DNA from: an uncultured Gilliamella sp.
GTDB taxonomy: Bacteria > Pseudomonadota > Gammaproteobacteria > Enterobacterales > Orbaceae
Reading direction: 5' to 3'
Length of the DNA stretch: 64,000 nucleotides
NCBI GenBank assembly: GCA_946482005.1
Contig: CAMLPV010000014.1
Coordinates: forward strand, 1-64,000
Below the pieces are notes generated by a model, which was not told where the DNA came from, did not search any database, and worked only from the letters and a program-made list of their open reading frames with translations. Numbering within the stretch: position 1 is the stretch's first letter; each line of letters opens with the position of its first letter. Below are positions 32,930 through 45,670 of this stretch, in pieces. A program made the translations under genes and the position numbers.

Positions 32930-34606
32930 ATGAGCGGTTCACTACCGGCTGAGACTGATAATCGTCCAACAAATTTTATTCGCCAAATTATTGATGCAGA
33001 TCTTGCATCAGGAAAATATAAAACAACGCATACTCGTTTTCCACCGGAACCAAATGGTTATTTACATATAGGCCATGCTAAATCAATATGTTTAAACTTT
33101 GGTCTTGCTCAAGATTATCAAGGTAAATGTAATTTACGTTTTGATGATACTAATCCAGCTAAAGAAGATATTGAATATGTTGAGTCAATTAAAGAAGATG
33201 TACGCTGGTTAGGTTTTGAATGGGATGGTGAAATTTGTTATTCATCTGATTATTTCGACCGTTTATATGAGTATGCTATTGAGCTTATCGAAAAAGGACT
33301 TGCTTATGTTGATGAATTATCAGCTGATGAAATCCGCGAATATCGAGGAACTCTAACCCAACCAGGTAAAAATAGTCCCTACCGTGACCGTAGTGTTGAT
33401 GAAAATTTAGTGCTTTTTAAACAAATGAAAGAAGGTAAATTTGCAGAAGGGAAAGCTTGTTTACGCGCTAAAATTGATATGGCATCACCATTCATCGTTA
33501 TGCGAGATCCTGTTTTATACCGCATAAAATTTGCAGAGCATCACCAAACAGGTAATAAGTGGTGTATCTATCCAATGTATGACTTTACCCATTGTATATC
33601 TGATGCGATTGAAAACATTACTCATTCTCTCTGTACACTTGAGTTCCAAGATAACCGTCGTTTATATGATTGGGTATTGGATAATATCACCATTGAAGCA
33701 CGGCCGCATCAGTATGAGTTTTCTCGTTTAAATTTAGAATATGCAATAACTTCTAAACGTAAATTGACACTGTTAGTCACAGAAAAGATTGTTGACGGTT
33801 GGAATGATCCACGTATGCCCACTGTTTCAGGTCTACGTCGTCGAGGGTATACACCCGCTTCAATTCGTGAATTTTGTCGTCGAATTGGTGTAACAAAGCA
33901 AGAAAATACTGTTGAGATGAGCACGCTTGAGTTTTGTATTCGTGAAGATCTTAATGAAAATGCGCCACGAGCTATGGCTGTGCTTGATCCTATTAAAGTG
34001 GTAATTGAAAACTTTTCAGAAACAATTGATGAAGTATTAAGCATGCCAAATCATCCTAATCGTCCAGAGTTAGGAAATCGTGAAGTAACTTTTACTCGTG
34101 AAATTTATATCGATCGAGCTGATTTTAGAGAAGAAGCTAACAAAAATTATAAACGTTTAGTTTTAGGAAAAGAAGTTCGTTTGCGTAATGCTTATGTGAT
34201 TCGTGCAGATCGCGTTGAAAAAGATGCAGAAGGTAATATCCAAACTATTTACTGTACTTACGATCCAGCTACGTTAAATAAAAATCCTGAAGATGGGCGT
34301 AAAGTTAAAGGGGTGATTCATTGGGTGTCAGCTAAATTTGCTAAGCCAGCTGAAATTAGACTTTATGATCGTTTGTTTAATACGCCAAATCCTGGATCGG
34401 CTGATGACTTTTTATCAACCATTAATCCTAATTCTTTATTGATCAAAAAAGGTTTTGTTGAACCAAGTTTACAATATGCTGAGGTAGGTAAGGCTTTTCA
34501 ATTTGAACGTGAAGGATATTTTTGTTTAGACAGCAAATATGCTTCAGATGATAATTTGGTATTTAATCGAACTGTAGGTTTGAGAGATAGCTGGAACGAT
34601 GCTTAA
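32930..34606 (+). CDS. glnS: glutaminyl-tRNA synthetase
   Basis: [24 protein letters not shown]; start reassigned to [10 protein letters not shown]. Confidence 0.97.
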   Translation: MSGSLPAETDNRPTNFIRQIIDADLASGKYKTTHTRFPPEPNGYLHIGHAKSICLNFGLAQDYQGKCNLRFDDTNPAKEDIEYVESIKEDVRWLGFEWDGEICYSSDYFDRLYEYAIELIEKGLAYVDELSADEIREYRGTLTQPGKNSPYRDRSVDENLVLFKQMKEGKFAEGKACLRAKIDMASPFIVMRDPVLYRIKFAEHHQTGNKWCIYPMYDFTHCISDAIENITHSLCTLEFQDNRRLYDWVLDNITIEARPHQYEFSRLNLEYAITSKRKLTLLVTEKIVDGWNDPRMPTVSGLRRRGYTPASIREFCRRIGVTKQENTVEMSTLEFCIREDLNENAPRAMAVLDPIKVVIENFSETIDEVLSMPNHPNRPELGNREVTFTREIYIDRADFREEANKNYKRLVLGKEVRLRNAYVIRADRVEKDAEGNIQTIYCTYDPATLNKNPEDGRKVKGVIHWVSAKFAKPAEIRLYDRLFNTPNPGSADDFLSTINPNSLLIKKGFVEPSLQYAEVGKAFQFEREGYFCLDSKYASDDNLVFNRTVGLRDSWNDA

Positions 34607-34623
34607 GCTATAATATGTATGAT

Positions 34624-34647
34624 ATTCGCCGATTTAGGTCGGCGAAT
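34624..34647 (+). terminator. hairpin downstream of glnS
   Basis: attcgccga-tttagg-tcggcgaat. Confidence 0.6.
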
Positions 34648-34664
34648 TATCAATAATTTTATCT

Positions 34665-35183
34665 TTAATCTTCAAATTTAAATAATTTTGTTTGTTGATC
34701 CAAATAGTTAAGCAAATCAGGCATTCTATATTTACCTGACATTAATTTTATATTTTCCGCAGCCTCTTCTAATGATATACCTAACGCGGTGACATATAAA
34801 GGATGCTTACTTTGCCCTCGAGCTACTTCAATTAAATATTCATTATTTTCATAAAAGGGTTTTTTAGCTACTCCAATAACGGGTATTTTCTTATCTAAAG
34901 TATTATATAAATAGCCTCCCAACCCTATCTTACCGTTATTCAAGTGTACATATCCATCAATAACAATAGTGGTAATTTTACTTAAATCAATTTTATTTAA
35001 AAGTGACATTATGCAAGGTAGTTCTCGTTGATAAAATTGACCTGATTGGTAGGGGGCAACATTATTTTGATAGTCAATAATGATTTTTTCAATATCTGAT
35101 TTATTATCGGTCCAATGATTAAATAAAATACCTACAGATTTTGCTTGGTTATTTATATAATAAACATCAATTGCAAGAATCAT
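34665..35183 (-). CDS. short endonuclease V family protein
   Basis: 172 aa; AIDVYY, PYQSGQFYQRELP, VIDGYVHLNNGKIGLGGYL, VIGVAKKPF, ISLEEAAENIK. Confidence 0.75.
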   Translation of the reverse strand: MILAIDVYYINNQAKSVGILFNHWTDNKSDIEKIIIDYQNNVAPYQSGQFYQRELPCIMSLLNKIDLSKITTIVIDGYVHLNNGKIGLGGYLYNTLDKKIPVIGVAKKPFYENNEYLIEVARGQSKHPLYVTALGISLEEAAENIKLMSGKYRMPDLLNYLDQQTKLFKFED

Positions 35184-35289
35184 TTATCTTATTTTCCCTA
35201 AGTTATTTTATAAGTCAATAGTATTGATATTTTTACAATATCAAAATGTTAATATGGTTTTATCAAATCTAATAATATAATCTTTTTTA

Positions 35290-36684
35290 TTATTCTACCT
35301 TTTTCATTTCTTTTAATAATTTCAAAGCTAAAAACATTAAAAATATTGAACCTGCAATTAAAACACCCCAAATTAACAATTTTAATAATATAGGTGATTT
35401 AGTTGAAACATTTTCTGTTTTAGATAATACTTTTTTGTTGCCTAACTTGACATTATCACCTAAATAAGCTTCAGGCACATTTTGAGGGGATATTGAGTCA
35501 TTAAGTAGAGCTTTTTCGCTTAATGAAGCGGGTTGAGCATTGGCTGACCCCCAAGCAAGAATGAAAGGTCCATTATTGGCACTGTTGAAAATAACACTCA
35601 TTCGATAGCGATAAGCAGTCACGAGAGGAGCATCATTTAAAGAAGCATTAATTGCTTTGATTTTTAGCTGTTTAATATTTAGTACTGAATTATTAATTTT
35701 AATTGATTGACCTTTATCATCATTTATACGCCGAAAAATAAAATCATCAAGTTTATGCCACGTTTTATCACTATCACTAATTTTATAATAGATACTTGCA
35801 GGTAAGACAGTTCTCTCATTTTTTAGTTTAATTGAGAGTTCTTTTATTGGTAGAGATGTTGGTAACTGATAAATAGCCTCTTGTTCATTTGCAGAAATTA
35901 AATCGAAATTAATAGGATAAAGAGCCTTTATTGGCATTTGTTTTCTTGACGTAAATTCAACTCCTTTAATACTAGGAACTATTTTCTTATCGGATTTTAA
36001 TCGTAAAATCCAATAGTTAGATTTGAAATTAATACCAGACGGTAAATCGATAGTATTAACTTTTAATGATTGATTATTGTTGTTATCTGTCAAGGACATT
36101 ATAGGAATATCATTAATTGCAGTTTGCCATTTTTTTAAATCATTACTATAAAGTAGGTTAGCTGTTGCTTGCCAATTCAGATTTTTGGATGTATCAAAAT
36201 CAATAGATAAACGACTGAATGGTTGTTCTAATTTAATTTCATTAGGGATTTGTAACAAGTAGGTTGCACTGTATTCCTCCTGTTTACTCGTGTTATCAAG
36301 GTAAATTTGCACATTTTTATTATTGATATTAATACTGTATTGATCTATTGGAGGCTTATTTTGTTGTTCCTCTTTTTTATAAGATTGTTGAGTATTATCT
36401 AATGAGTATACAGTGACAGGAAAGGTGTCATTTTCATCATATTGTTGATAAACATTCACTAAGGCAAAAGGCACTAGTTGACCTTTATGATTGAAAACGC
36501 GTACATCATCTAATGTGTTTGATAATGTTTGAGTATAAACTTCACTGGTCAAGTCTATTCGATTATACATGCTAGTATTATCGCTAATTTCTATTATAGC
36601 GCCATAAGCATATTGATTAGTTTGATCAGTTGCTTGACACAAACCACTTATTAGCAAAAGGGAGCTGAATAAGATTTTTTTCAT
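35290..36684 (-). CDS. DUF3999-type protein (signal peptide, C-terminal TM)
   Basis: Signal peptide, beta-rich body, single C-terminal TM; next to DUF2339-type gene. Confidence 0.7.
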   Translation of the reverse strand: MKKILFSSLLLISGLCQATDQTNQYAYGAIIEISDNTSMYNRIDLTSEVYTQTLSNTLDDVRVFNHKGQLVPFALVNVYQQYDENDTFPVTVYSLDNTQQSYKKEEQQNKPPIDQYSININNKNVQIYLDNTSKQEEYSATYLLQIPNEIKLEQPFSRLSIDFDTSKNLNWQATANLLYSNDLKKWQTAINDIPIMSLTDNNNNQSLKVNTIDLPSGINFKSNYWILRLKSDKKIVPSIKGVEFTSRKQMPIKALYPINFDLISANEQEAIYQLPTSLPIKELSIKLKNERTVLPASIYYKISDSDKTWHKLDDFIFRRINDDKGQSIKINNSVLNIKQLKIKAINASLNDAPLVTAYRYRMSVIFNSANNGPFILAWGSANAQPASLSEKALLNDSISPQNVPEAYLGDNVKLGNKKVLSKTENVSTKSPILLKLLIWGVLIAGSIFLMFLALKLLKEMKKVE

Positions 36685-36833
36685 AATTTTCTATCCATTA
36701 ATATAAATAATTATTCAGGAACTTAATTTTCTTTTAACTACGAACAAATCAATTTTATTTTTCCTGAATTTTTCAAAATAATCACTTAAAGTCATTAAGT
36801 TAAATTGTTTTTATAATCTTTTTATATCATTTT

Positions 36834-39800
36834 TTAATTTTTTATGGTTATATCTTCATCACCTTGTTTTGGTGGTATAGGTGCTAAATAACCGATTAAT
36901 AACATTAATAATGCTATGCCAATAAATGCAAATGCACGTAATAAACCATCAGTTTCTTGTATATCAACAAATATTAGTTTAATAATTACGGTGATTTGAA
37001 TTAACTGTCCGCTATACCATATTTTACGAAAAGAATAACGGTGTCCAATGGCGATTAAAATTACAGCGCTTAGCATCCAGAGGAGCGATGCGGTCATTTG
37101 TACAATATTATTGTGCCACAAAGTATGAGTGTTCCAAGTGATATCAAATATTTGACTCAAACAACGCAATACGACACTATTACCCCAAAGAAATGTTAAA
37201 GTCACTAACGATATTAAAATCCAATTAGGTAATGGAATGTTCCAGCTAACAAAGTTAGTTGTTTTATTGTCAAATTGCACATAATTTGTCATTAATTTTA
37301 TCCAAACGCTAAACATGAGTAAGCTAAAAATAGCACTTTCTTCAAGTGGATTAATAATTGGAATATAACTCCAATAGATAATTTGACCACTCATGCTTAG
37401 ACCCGCAACCAAATAGTATGCAATGTATCCAATTAGGGGAAGTAAGCCCACAGCCCAATAACTTTTTATTAATAAGAATGAAGTAATATATTGGCGTTTA
37501 ATAAGAAAATAAAACAGTAAAATAATACTACATGCGATGGTTGCCATTAAACTCCATTTTATGACTTCATATCCCCATGGTAAGGCATCGAATATATGAA
37601 TTAATTCTTGAAGTAACCAGTATAATAGCATCCAAAACAGGCTAATATGTAGTAAAATTAGATGGTTATCATTTACTAGATTATTATTAATTTTTGCTGA
37701 ATTTATCTTATATAAATAAACATAACAGCTTATGAACGTTATGATCCAAGCTAAACTGCAAATCCAATAGTCGGATAAATAATAACATGAGGCGCTCTCA
37801 CTTTTATATAAGCTTATAATCAGTGCAATCCAGAGTAATAACATCCCATTACATATAATACTCCAATTAATTTTTCTACCTATGAAATACCATAACCAAA
37901 CTGAAGCAGTTTCACATAATAAAATTAATGAAATTTCAAAAGGGGTTTGATCTAAAAATAGTGGAACACTCAATAAAATCCATAATATCCAACTAATAAT
38001 AGAAATAGATAAATAAGATAATTTTATCACTCTAGTTATTTCAGTTTTTTGTCCATAGTAATGCCACAAACAAGCATTAATAAATAAAATAATACTGCTT
38101 ATTCCTGAAAGTAAAGTGAATAATATTGGGGTTATTTGATTATATGCTAAAGATATCAATACCGAAATGATACCTAGTAACGTGATTAATACACCAAATA
38201 AAGCTGTTCGGTAATATTTTTGAGATAGCGTAATCCAAGTAATGGCTGTTCCTTCAAACATCCATAATAAAGCGGTCCAATTGGCGCTAAGTGCCAGCGG
38301 AATAGATAATGTAATAAATGAAACCCCAATAGCTAGCCAAAATAATGATATTGTTTTAGCTAGTGATTTCCATTTATGTAAAATAATATAGGCACCAGCA
38401 AGATAGAATAATCCAAATCCTAATGATGAAAATGCAGGACCAAATTCCCACTGTTGAGTAATAGCATATTGTAATCCAAACCCGCATAATGGTGCACCAA
38501 ATAGTAACAGCAAATCAATTATATTTTGATACTCTTCTGTACGTATGCTTCGGACTGATAATAATACAGCTAAAATCCCATAGATAACTAAATTGGCAAA
38601 TATAAATATTTGACATTCAATATAGAATTCTGAAGTGAAATTATTTATTCCCCAAACTAACGAGATGACAAAAGTAAATAAAAATCCTAATAAATTAAGA
38701 CTTCTCCAAGATTGTGTGATACTGATTAGCAATATTGCTGTTGAAATCATTAAATAATAACTAAATAATGCAACATGGTTACCAGAACCGTCAGATAATA
38801 AAATTGGTGTTACATATCCCCCAACACAAGCAATAATTGCCAAGCTCATCGCTCTTTGTAATATTGCAAATAAAATACTGGTAGAACATATAACAACTAA
38901 AATAGCAAAGGTAAGTAAAGCTGGAACTAACTCGTATAACTTGAAAGCTGCAAAAATAGTAAGATATAAAACAGCAATACCGCCTCCCTGTAAAATAAGG
39001 GCATAAATTTGGCGTTTTAATCGTAATTTCCATCCAGCAGCTAATAATCCAATACCTAATATTACGGCACCTAGAATTCTGATTTCAGGTGACATGTAGT
39101 TATGCTCAATACTATATTTAAATAGATAAGATAATCCTAAAAACAGGATCACAATTGCAACTTTCGCAATGATATTACCTTTAATTAACCAATTGAAAAA
39201 AACATAACCGATATTGATTTCATTGTCGTCTGATTGTTTATGGTTTGAATTAAATGTATTTTGTGACACCTCTTTAATTTCAGGTTGACTATCTGAGTTG
39301 GTTATAGGTATTGATGATACTTGCTCTATAACTGTTTGTTTTTCATAGTATTGTTCATTATGTTCAACACCCGCTACTTTTTCAGCTATTGGTTCTAAAT
39401 TAGTTTGATTAACTAAGTCATCTAAAGCTTGATCATTTTTTTCATTAAATGCTAAAGTTGAGAATGTTGATTCTTGATGGCAGTGACTTAAAGGCTGTTT
39501 TACTTCTATTTCTGGTATTAATGATTCCGAAAAGTTTTCTGTTTCATCACAATGAGTATTAATCATTGATTGAGTTATTTCGGCACTTTGTTTAATTTCA
39601 ATAGAATTGTTTTTGTTTTGGGGATCAAGATTGTTATTAACTGTAGGGGTAGAAGATGTTTGATCTGTATAACTTTCTTCTTCTTCAACATTAGCTTTAT
39701 TTGATACATAATGTTGCTGCGTAAAAGATAAAAGATGCTTTTGTAATTCCGTCAGTTGATTTTGTAATACCCAAATTTGTTCTTTTAAATTATAAAAATT

Positions 39801-39857
39801 AACAAATACTCCAATAAACAGAGCGATAATAATGAGGAATAAAAAAATAAATTCCAC
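36834..39857 (-). CDS. DUF2339-type multi-pass membrane protein
   Basis: 1007 aa, N-terminal coiled coil then >20 hydrophobic segments. Confidence 0.8.
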   Translation of the reverse strand: MEFIFLFLIIIALFIGVFVNFYNLKEQIWVLQNQLTELQKHLLSFTQQHYVSNKANVEEEESYTDQTSSTPTVNNNLDPQNKNNSIEIKQSAEITQSMINTHCDETENFSESLIPEIEVKQPLSHCHQESTFSTLAFNEKNDQALDDLVNQTNLEPIAEKVAGVEHNEQYYEKQTVIEQVSSIPITNSDSQPEIKEVSQNTFNSNHKQSDDNEINIGYVFFNWLIKGNIIAKVAIVILFLGLSYLFKYSIEHNYMSPEIRILGAVILGIGLLAAGWKLRLKRQIYALILQGGGIAVLYLTIFAAFKLYELVPALLTFAILVVICSTSILFAILQRAMSLAIIACVGGYVTPILLSDGSGNHVALFSYYLMISTAILLISITQSWRSLNLLGFLFTFVISLVWGINNFTSEFYIECQIFIFANLVIYGILAVLLSVRSIRTEEYQNIIDLLLLFGAPLCGFGLQYAITQQWEFGPAFSSLGFGLFYLAGAYIILHKWKSLAKTISLFWLAIGVSFITLSIPLALSANWTALLWMFEGTAITWITLSQKYYRTALFGVLITLLGIISVLISLAYNQITPILFTLLSGISSIILFINACLWHYYGQKTEITRVIKLSYLSISIISWILWILLSVPLFLDQTPFEISLILLCETASVWLWYFIGRKINWSIICNGMLLLWIALIISLYKSESASCYYLSDYWICSLAWIITFISCYVYLYKINSAKINNNLVNDNHLILLHISLFWMLLYWLLQELIHIFDALPWGYEVIKWSLMATIACSIILLFYFLIKRQYITSFLLIKSYWAVGLLPLIGYIAYYLVAGLSMSGQIIYWSYIPIINPLEESAIFSLLMFSVWIKLMTNYVQFDNKTTNFVSWNIPLPNWILISLVTLTFLWGNSVVLRCLSQIFDITWNTHTLWHNNIVQMTASLLWMLSAVILIAIGHRYSFRKIWYSGQLIQITVIIKLIFVDIQETDGLLRAFAFIGIALLMLLIGYLAPIPPKQGDEDITIKN

Positions 39858-40569
39858 TTTAAATTTTCCTTATAATTCATAAAAATGATAATTACTGTTT
39901 ATAGTTTTTATCAGTAATATGCATTTTATTTTATAGCAAATTAATATTTTTGCATTAATTTACTTATATTTAGTTAATTTTGATATCATTTTTTTAAATT
40001 TGTAGTGCTTTAGATATCAGTTTCTATCATGGTGCTATCTATTTAGCTGGTCAAGTAATATTATCTGCAATGTTTGATTACGATTTTCACTTTTTCAAAA
40101 GTAACCTTTTTTTCTCGATTGTCTAAAAATTTTCATTTAAATTAAGCTGTTTTTCTCTTTGATAGATGGTTTTTTATTGAGTAAATTGGGTAAAATTTTT
40201 TGATAGCAAAACAGGTGTATTTCGTTGTCGTAAATTAGGTGGGGCTAACTTTGTCTAGTAGAAATTTATTTAACATATAAATAAAATCTTGTTGATTAGC
40301 ACTGCAACTACTTTGGGTTTAGTTCTGTATAATACAAATAATATGTATGAAGTAGAATGTAGGGTTAATGTTTATTTATAAAAATAATTAAAACATGATG
40401 TTGTGAATTTCTCTATTATCTTATATTCAGTGTTTATCAAAAATTTATGTAATTTAATATTTTTTCATCAACTCAATATAAACTGTTTTTAAGATAGCCA
40501 TAATGTGCAGTTTCTTTTATACTATTGTTCTATTTTTTACCTGTTTTGGTTTCAAAAAGAGTAATTAGT

Positions 40570-43500
40570 ATGAAAATTTTAGCTGGTTCTTCTGCTTTAT
40601 CCGCATTTCGTATTAGTAAAATCCTATCTGTTTGTCATGAAAAATCCATTCCTGTTATTAGCCTTGAAGCACAATTTGTCCATTTTATTGATTCAATTAA
40701 TGAGTTCACAGTTGAGCAACAATTAACACTTGATAAGTTATTACAATATGGTCCCAAATCTGTTCACATAGATAGAGATTGTAATACCAAAAAACAACTT
40801 TTTTTAGTCACCCCTCGTGCCGGTACGATTTCCCCATGGTCATCAAAAGCAACTGATATTGCTCACAATTGTGGGTTAACTCAAATTCATCGTATTGAGC
40901 GGGGTATTGCTTATTATGTTGTAACAAGTTCGCCTTTGACGCAGTCTCAGCAAGATAAATTTGCCGAGTTGATTCATGATCGTATGATGGAAACCGTATT
41001 AACCAGTTTTGATCAAGCAGAACAATTATTTAAAGCCGATAAACCAGCACCAGTAACTGTTGTGGATTTATTAGGTCAAGGGCGTCAAGCATTAGAAGAG
41101 GCTAATATCAAGTTAGGTTTAGCGTTAGCATCTGATGAAATTGAGTATTTAGTTGAAAATTTTCAAAAATTAAATCGTAATCCGACAGATATTGAGCTGT
41201 ATATGTTTGCTCAAGCAAACTCAGAGCATTGTCGACATAAAATTTTTAATGCAGATTGGATTATTGATGGTGTTAAGCAACCTAAATCACTGTTTAAAAT
41301 GATTAAAAATACTTTTGAAAATACACCTGATTATGTGTCATCTGCTTATAAAGATAATGCTGCGGTTATGGATGGTTCTAAAGTAGGTAGATTTTTTGCA
41401 GATTATGGTAATCGTATTTACGGTTATCATCAGGAGTATGCTGATATTTTAATGAAGGTTGAAACTCATAATCACCCAACAGCAATATCACCTTGGCCGG
41501 GCGCAGCAACGGGTAGTGGTGGGGAGATTCGTGACGAAGGTGCGACAGGAAAAGGCGCTAAACCAAAAGCTGGATTAGTTGGTTTTTCCGTTTCAAATTT
41601 ACGAATTCCGAATTTTGAACAGCCATGGGAACAAGATTTTGGTAAACCCGACAGAATTGTAAGTGCTTTTGACATTATGATGGATGGTCCTTTAGGTGGT
41701 GCCGCATTTAATAATGAGTTTGGACGTCCTGCGTTGTTAGGCTATTTTCGTACCTATGAGGAAAAAGTAAATAGCTTTAATGGTGAAGAAGTTAGAGGTT
41801 ATCATAAACCTATTATGCTAGCTGGTGGTTTGGGAAATATTCGTCGTGAACATATCCAAAAAGGGGAATTCCCTATCGGCTCAAAATTAATTGTTCTTGG
41901 TGGACCTGCCATGAATATCGGTTTAGGAGGAGGGGCGGCCTCTTCAATGACATCAGGGCAATCTCATGCTGATCTTGATTTTGCATCAGTTCAACGTGAT
42001 AACGCTGAAATGGAACGTCGTTGCCAAGAAGTAATCGATCGTTGCTGGCAACTTGGTGATGAAAACCCTATTTTGTTTATCCATGATGTTGGTGCTGGTG
42101 GCCTATCTAATGCTATGCCGGAACTAGTTAGTGATGGTGGCTGTGGTGGTCAGTTTGAACTGCGCAAAATATTAAGTGATGAGCCAGGCATGTCACCGTT
42201 AGAAATTTGGTGTAATGAATCACAAGAGCGCTATGTATTAGCAATACATCCAGAAAGCCTTGAATTGTTTGATGAACTTTGCCAACGTGAGCGTGCTCCT
42301 TATGCAGTAATTGGTGAAGCAACAGTTAATAAATCAGTGGTTTTACATGATGAATATTTTAATAATAATCCGATAGATTTGCCGTTAGATGTTTTATTAG
42401 GTAAACCCCCAAAAATGCTACGTGAAGTTAAATCTCAACAAGCTCATGGTGATAACTTTTCAACAGATGATATTAATTTATATGATGCTGTTAAACGCGT
42501 TTTACATTTGCCAACTATTGCTGAAAAGACTTTTTTAATTACCATTGGTGACCGATCAGTAACAGGAATGGTCGCACGCGATCAAATGGTTGGACCTTGG
42601 CAAGTGCCTGTAGCTGATTGTGCGGTGACTACAGCTAGCTTAGACAGTTATTATGGTGAAGCTATGTCTATTGGTGAACGTGCTCCTGTTGCTCTGCTTA
42701 ATTTTGCTGCATCAGCAAGATTGGCTGTTGGTGAAGCAATTACCAATATCGCGGCGACTAACATTGGCGATATCAAACGGATTAAGCTTTCGGCTAACTG
42801 GATGGCTGCTGCGGGTCATCCAGGTGAAGATGCCGGTTTGTATCAAGCAGTTAAAGCTATTGGTGAAGAGCTATGTCCTGCTTTAGGGTTGGCAATTCCT
42901 GTTGGTAAGGATTCAATGTCAATGAAAACAACATGGCAACAAGATGGTGAACAAAAAACAGTTATTTCACCGTTATCTTTAGTGATTTCTGCATTTGCTC
43001 GAGTTGAAGATGTTCGTAAAACTGTCACACCACAATTATGTACAGATGAAGATAATTTATTATTGCTTATTGATTTATCCAAAGGTCATCAAGCATTAGG
43101 AGCAACAGCATTAGCTCAAGTTTATCGTCATTTAGGGCAAATAACAGCTGATGTTCATGATGCTAATGAATTAGCGGCTTTTTATCAAGCTATTCAAACA
43201 TTAATCGCTGAAAATATGCTGATTGCTTATCATGATCGTTCGGATGGTGGTTTATTGGTTACCTTAGCGGAAATGGCATTTGCCGGGCATTGTGGTATTG
43301 ATGTTGATATTCATACGCTAGGTAGTGATGTGATTGCTTCACTATTTAATGAGGAACTGGGTGCCGTTATTCAAATTCATAGTAGGGATTTAGATAAGGT
43401 TATAGCATGCTTTAAGCGCTTTGGGCTTTCTCATGCGATTCATACGTTAGGTAAAGCTGAAGCAGGGCAGCAATTCATTATACGTAATAATGCTGCTGTA

Positions 43501-44472
43501 GTTTATAGTGAATCTCGTTTAATGTTAAGAACGTGGTGGGCTGAAACCACATGGCAAATGCAGCGTTTACGCGACAATCCAGTGTGTGCCGATCAAGAAC
43601 ATCAGGCTAAACAAAATGAGGACGATCCGGGCTTGAATGTGCAACTTACGTTTGATCCAACGCAAGACATTGCCGCACCTTATATTGCAAAAGGAGTGAA
43701 ACCGAAAGTTGCAATATTACGTGAACAAGGTGTTAACTCTCATGTTGAAATGGCGGCTGCATTTGATCGAGCTGGTTTTGAATCAATTGATGTCCATATG
43801 ACTGATTTATTATCAGGTCAGGTGACATTGGATCAATTTAATACTCTTGTTGCTTGTGGTGGTTTCTCATATGGTGATGTTTTAGGAGCAGGAGAAGGCT
43901 GGGCTAAATCAATTTTATTTAATGAACAAGTTAGACATGAATTTGAACAATTCTTTCATCGCAATGATACTTTATCACTCGGTGTCTGTAATGGTTGTCA
44001 GATGATGTCGAATTTGAAAGAGCTAATTCCTGGTGCTGATTTGTGGCCTCGTTTTGTGCGTAATTTATCAGAACGATTTGAAGGACGTTTTAGTTTAGTT
44101 CAAATTCAATCTAGCCCTTCATTACTGTTTACTGATATGGCGGGTTCACATATGCCAATTGCGGTATCACATGGAGAAGGGCGAGTTGAAGTTCGTGATG
44201 ATGTTCATTTATCTAATTTAGAAGCATCAGGATTAATTACTGTTCGTTACATTAACCATTTCGGCGATGTAACGCAGCAGTATCCTGCTAATCCAAATGG
44301 CTCACCAAATGGTATTACGGCGGTAACTTCAAGTGATGGTCGTGCAACTATTATGATGCCTCACCCAGAACGAGTATTTAGAACCGTAACTAATTCATGG
44401 CATCCTGATAATTGGGGAGAAGATAGTCCATGGATGCGAATATTTCGTAATGCACGTAAACAGTTAGGGTAA
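40570..44472 (+). CDS. purL: phosphoribosylformylglycinamidine synthase
   Basis: ~1300 aa; [47 protein letters not shown]-terminal GATase ([19 protein letters not shown]); start at MKILAGSS. Confidence 0.98.
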   Translation: MKILAGSSALSAFRISKILSVCHEKSIPVISLEAQFVHFIDSINEFTVEQQLTLDKLLQYGPKSVHIDRDCNTKKQLFLVTPRAGTISPWSSKATDIAHNCGLTQIHRIERGIAYYVVTSSPLTQSQQDKFAELIHDRMMETVLTSFDQAEQLFKADKPAPVTVVDLLGQGRQALEEANIKLGLALASDEIEYLVENFQKLNRNPTDIELYMFAQANSEHCRHKIFNADWIIDGVKQPKSLFKMIKNTFENTPDYVSSAYKDNAAVMDGSKVGRFFADYGNRIYGYHQEYADILMKVETHNHPTAISPWPGAATGSGGEIRDEGATGKGAKPKAGLVGFSVSNLRIPNFEQPWEQDFGKPDRIVSAFDIMMDGPLGGAAFNNEFGRPALLGYFRTYEEKVNSFNGEEVRGYHKPIMLAGGLGNIRREHIQKGEFPIGSKLIVLGGPAMNIGLGGGAASSMTSGQSHADLDFASVQRDNAEMERRCQEVIDRCWQLGDENPILFIHDVGAGGLSNAMPELVSDGGCGGQFELRKILSDEPGMSPLEIWCNESQERYVLAIHPESLELFDELCQRERAPYAVIGEATVNKSVVLHDEYFNNNPIDLPLDVLLGKPPKMLREVKSQQAHGDNFSTDDINLYDAVKRVLHLPTIAEKTFLITIGDRSVTGMVARDQMVGPWQVPVADCAVTTASLDSYYGEAMSIGERAPVALLNFAASARLAVGEAITNIAATNIGDIKRIKLSANWMAAAGHPGEDAGLYQAVKAIGEELCPALGLAIPVGKDSMSMKTTWQQDGEQKTVISPLSLVISAFARVEDVRKTVTPQLCTDEDNLLLLIDLSKGHQALGATALAQVYRHLGQITADVHDANELAAFYQAIQTLIAENMLIAYHDRSDGGLLVTLAEMAFAGHCGIDVDIHTLGSDVIASLFNEELGAVIQIHSRDLDKVIACFKRFGLSHAIHTLGKAEAGQQFIIRNNAAVVYSESRLMLRTWWAETTWQMQRLRDNPVCADQEHQAKQNEDDPGLNVQLTFDPTQDIAAPYIAKGVKPKVAILREQGVNSHVEMAAAFDRAGFESIDVHMTDLLSGQVTLDQFNTLVACGGFSYGDVLGAGEGWAKSILFNEQVRHEFEQFFHRNDTLSLGVCNGCQMMSNLKELIPGADLWPRFVRNLSERFEGRFSLVQIQSSPSLLFTDMAGSHMPIAVSHGEGRVEVRDDVHLSNLEASGLITVRYINHFGDVTQQYPANPNGSPNGITAVTSSDGRATIMMPHPERVFRTVTNSWHPDNWGEDSPWMRIFRNARKQLG

Positions 44473-44480
44473 TGTAATAT

Positions 44481-44514
44481 AAAAAAACGCCGACATTTGT
44501 CGGCGGTTTTTTTG
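44481..44514. terminator. bidirectional terminator between purL and DAHP synthase
   Basis: aaaaaaacgccgacatttgtcggcggtttttttg. Confidence 0.85.
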
Positions 44515-44533
44515 TTAAGTGAAAATGGTTACA

Positions 44534-45619
44534 TTAAACACTAGCATCTTGTGTTTGTCTTGCTACAAGTGGTTGTGATAACGTACTTGCCATTTTTCGA
44601 AGTAATGTTTCTGTTTCATTCCAGTTGATACAAGCATCGGTCACGGATACCCCATATTTAAAGTTTTCTTTTGGTTGCTCAGAAGATTGATTACCTTCAA
44701 CCAAATTACTTTCAATCATCACTCCAATAATTGAGTTATTGCCATGTTTGATTTGCTCAATAATTGAATCGGCAACAATTGGTTGGTTACGATAATCCTT
44801 ATTAGAATTGGCATGACTACAGTCGATCATTAAATTTGGTAACAACCCTGCTTTTTTCATCTGTATTTCACATAGTGCGACATTTTCAGCATCATAATTT
44901 GGAGCTTTACCCCCACGTAAGATCACATGTCCATGCGAATTACCGACAGTTTGTAAAACCGTCACTTGTCCTTGTTGGTTGATACCTACAAAGCGGTGAG
45001 GCATAGAAGCTGACTTCATGGCATTAATTGCGACATCTAAATTGCCATCGGTACCATTTTTAAAACCAACCGGCATGGATAAACCTGATGCCATTTCACG
45101 ATGGGTTTGTGATTCTGTGGTTCTTGCACCTATGGCAGACCAGCTAATTAAATCGGCAATGTATTGTGGTGTGTTTGGATCCAATGCTTCGGTAGCGATA
45201 GGTAAACCAATTTTAGTGATATCAAGTAATAACTTACGGGCTTTTTTGAGTCCATGCTCAATATCAAATGAACTATCCATATGTGGATCATTTATCATAC
45301 CCTTCCAACCAACAGTTGTTCTAGGTTTTTCAAAGTAAACACGCATAACAATAAATAAATCATTACTGACTTCGTCAGATAATTTTTTTAGTTTATGTGC
45401 ATATTCAATGGCTGCTTGAGGATCATGGATAGAACATGGGCCACAGACAATAAGTAATCGCGGATCTTTTCTTTCTAAAATATCAACTACAGTTTTGCGT
45501 GATGAGGCAATTTGGTTTTCTAATTCTGGAGAAAGTGGATAAAGTTGTTTTATTTCATCAGGGGTGATTAACATATGCTCATCTCTAATTCGAACATTAT
45601 TCAAAGTATCTTTTAACAT
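44534..45619 (-). CDS. 3-deoxy-7-phosphoheptulonate synthase (AroF/G/H type)
   Basis: LLIVCGPCSIHDP, MRVYFEKPRTTVGWKG, IGARTTESQTHREMASGLSMPVGFKNGTDG; start at MLKDTLNN. Confidence 0.95.
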   Translation of the reverse strand: MLKDTLNNVRIRDEHMLITPDEIKQLYPLSPELENQIASSRKTVVDILERKDPRLLIVCGPCSIHDPQAAIEYAHKLKKLSDEVSNDLFIVMRVYFEKPRTTVGWKGMINDPHMDSSFDIEHGLKKARKLLLDITKIGLPIATEALDPNTPQYIADLISWSAIGARTTESQTHREMASGLSMPVGFKNGTDGNLDVAINAMKSASMPHRFVGINQQGQVTVLQTVGNSHGHVILRGGKAPNYDAENVALCEIQMKKAGLLPNLMIDCSHANSNKDYRNQPIVADSIIEQIKHGNNSIIGVMIESNLVEGNQSSEQPKENFKYGVSVTDACINWNETETLLRKMASTLSQPLVARQTQDASV

Positions 45620-45670
45620 TTTGCTTTCCTTATGAAAATCTTTTAAACATTTTATATGTAAAATATTAAT

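Noticed and set aside
40021-40051. Intergenic tggtgct...tcaagtaata resembling 62361-62391 (tggtgct...tcaagtaatt)
   Set aside because: About 22 of 31 positions match by eye in AT-rich DNA; too weak to call a dispersed element without a genome-wide search.
39858-40569. ~700-bp intergenic region before purL as a hidden gene or ncRNA
   Set aside because: No ORF with RBS, no clear hairpin-terminator unit or tRNA-like fold found by eye; cannot support a feature.
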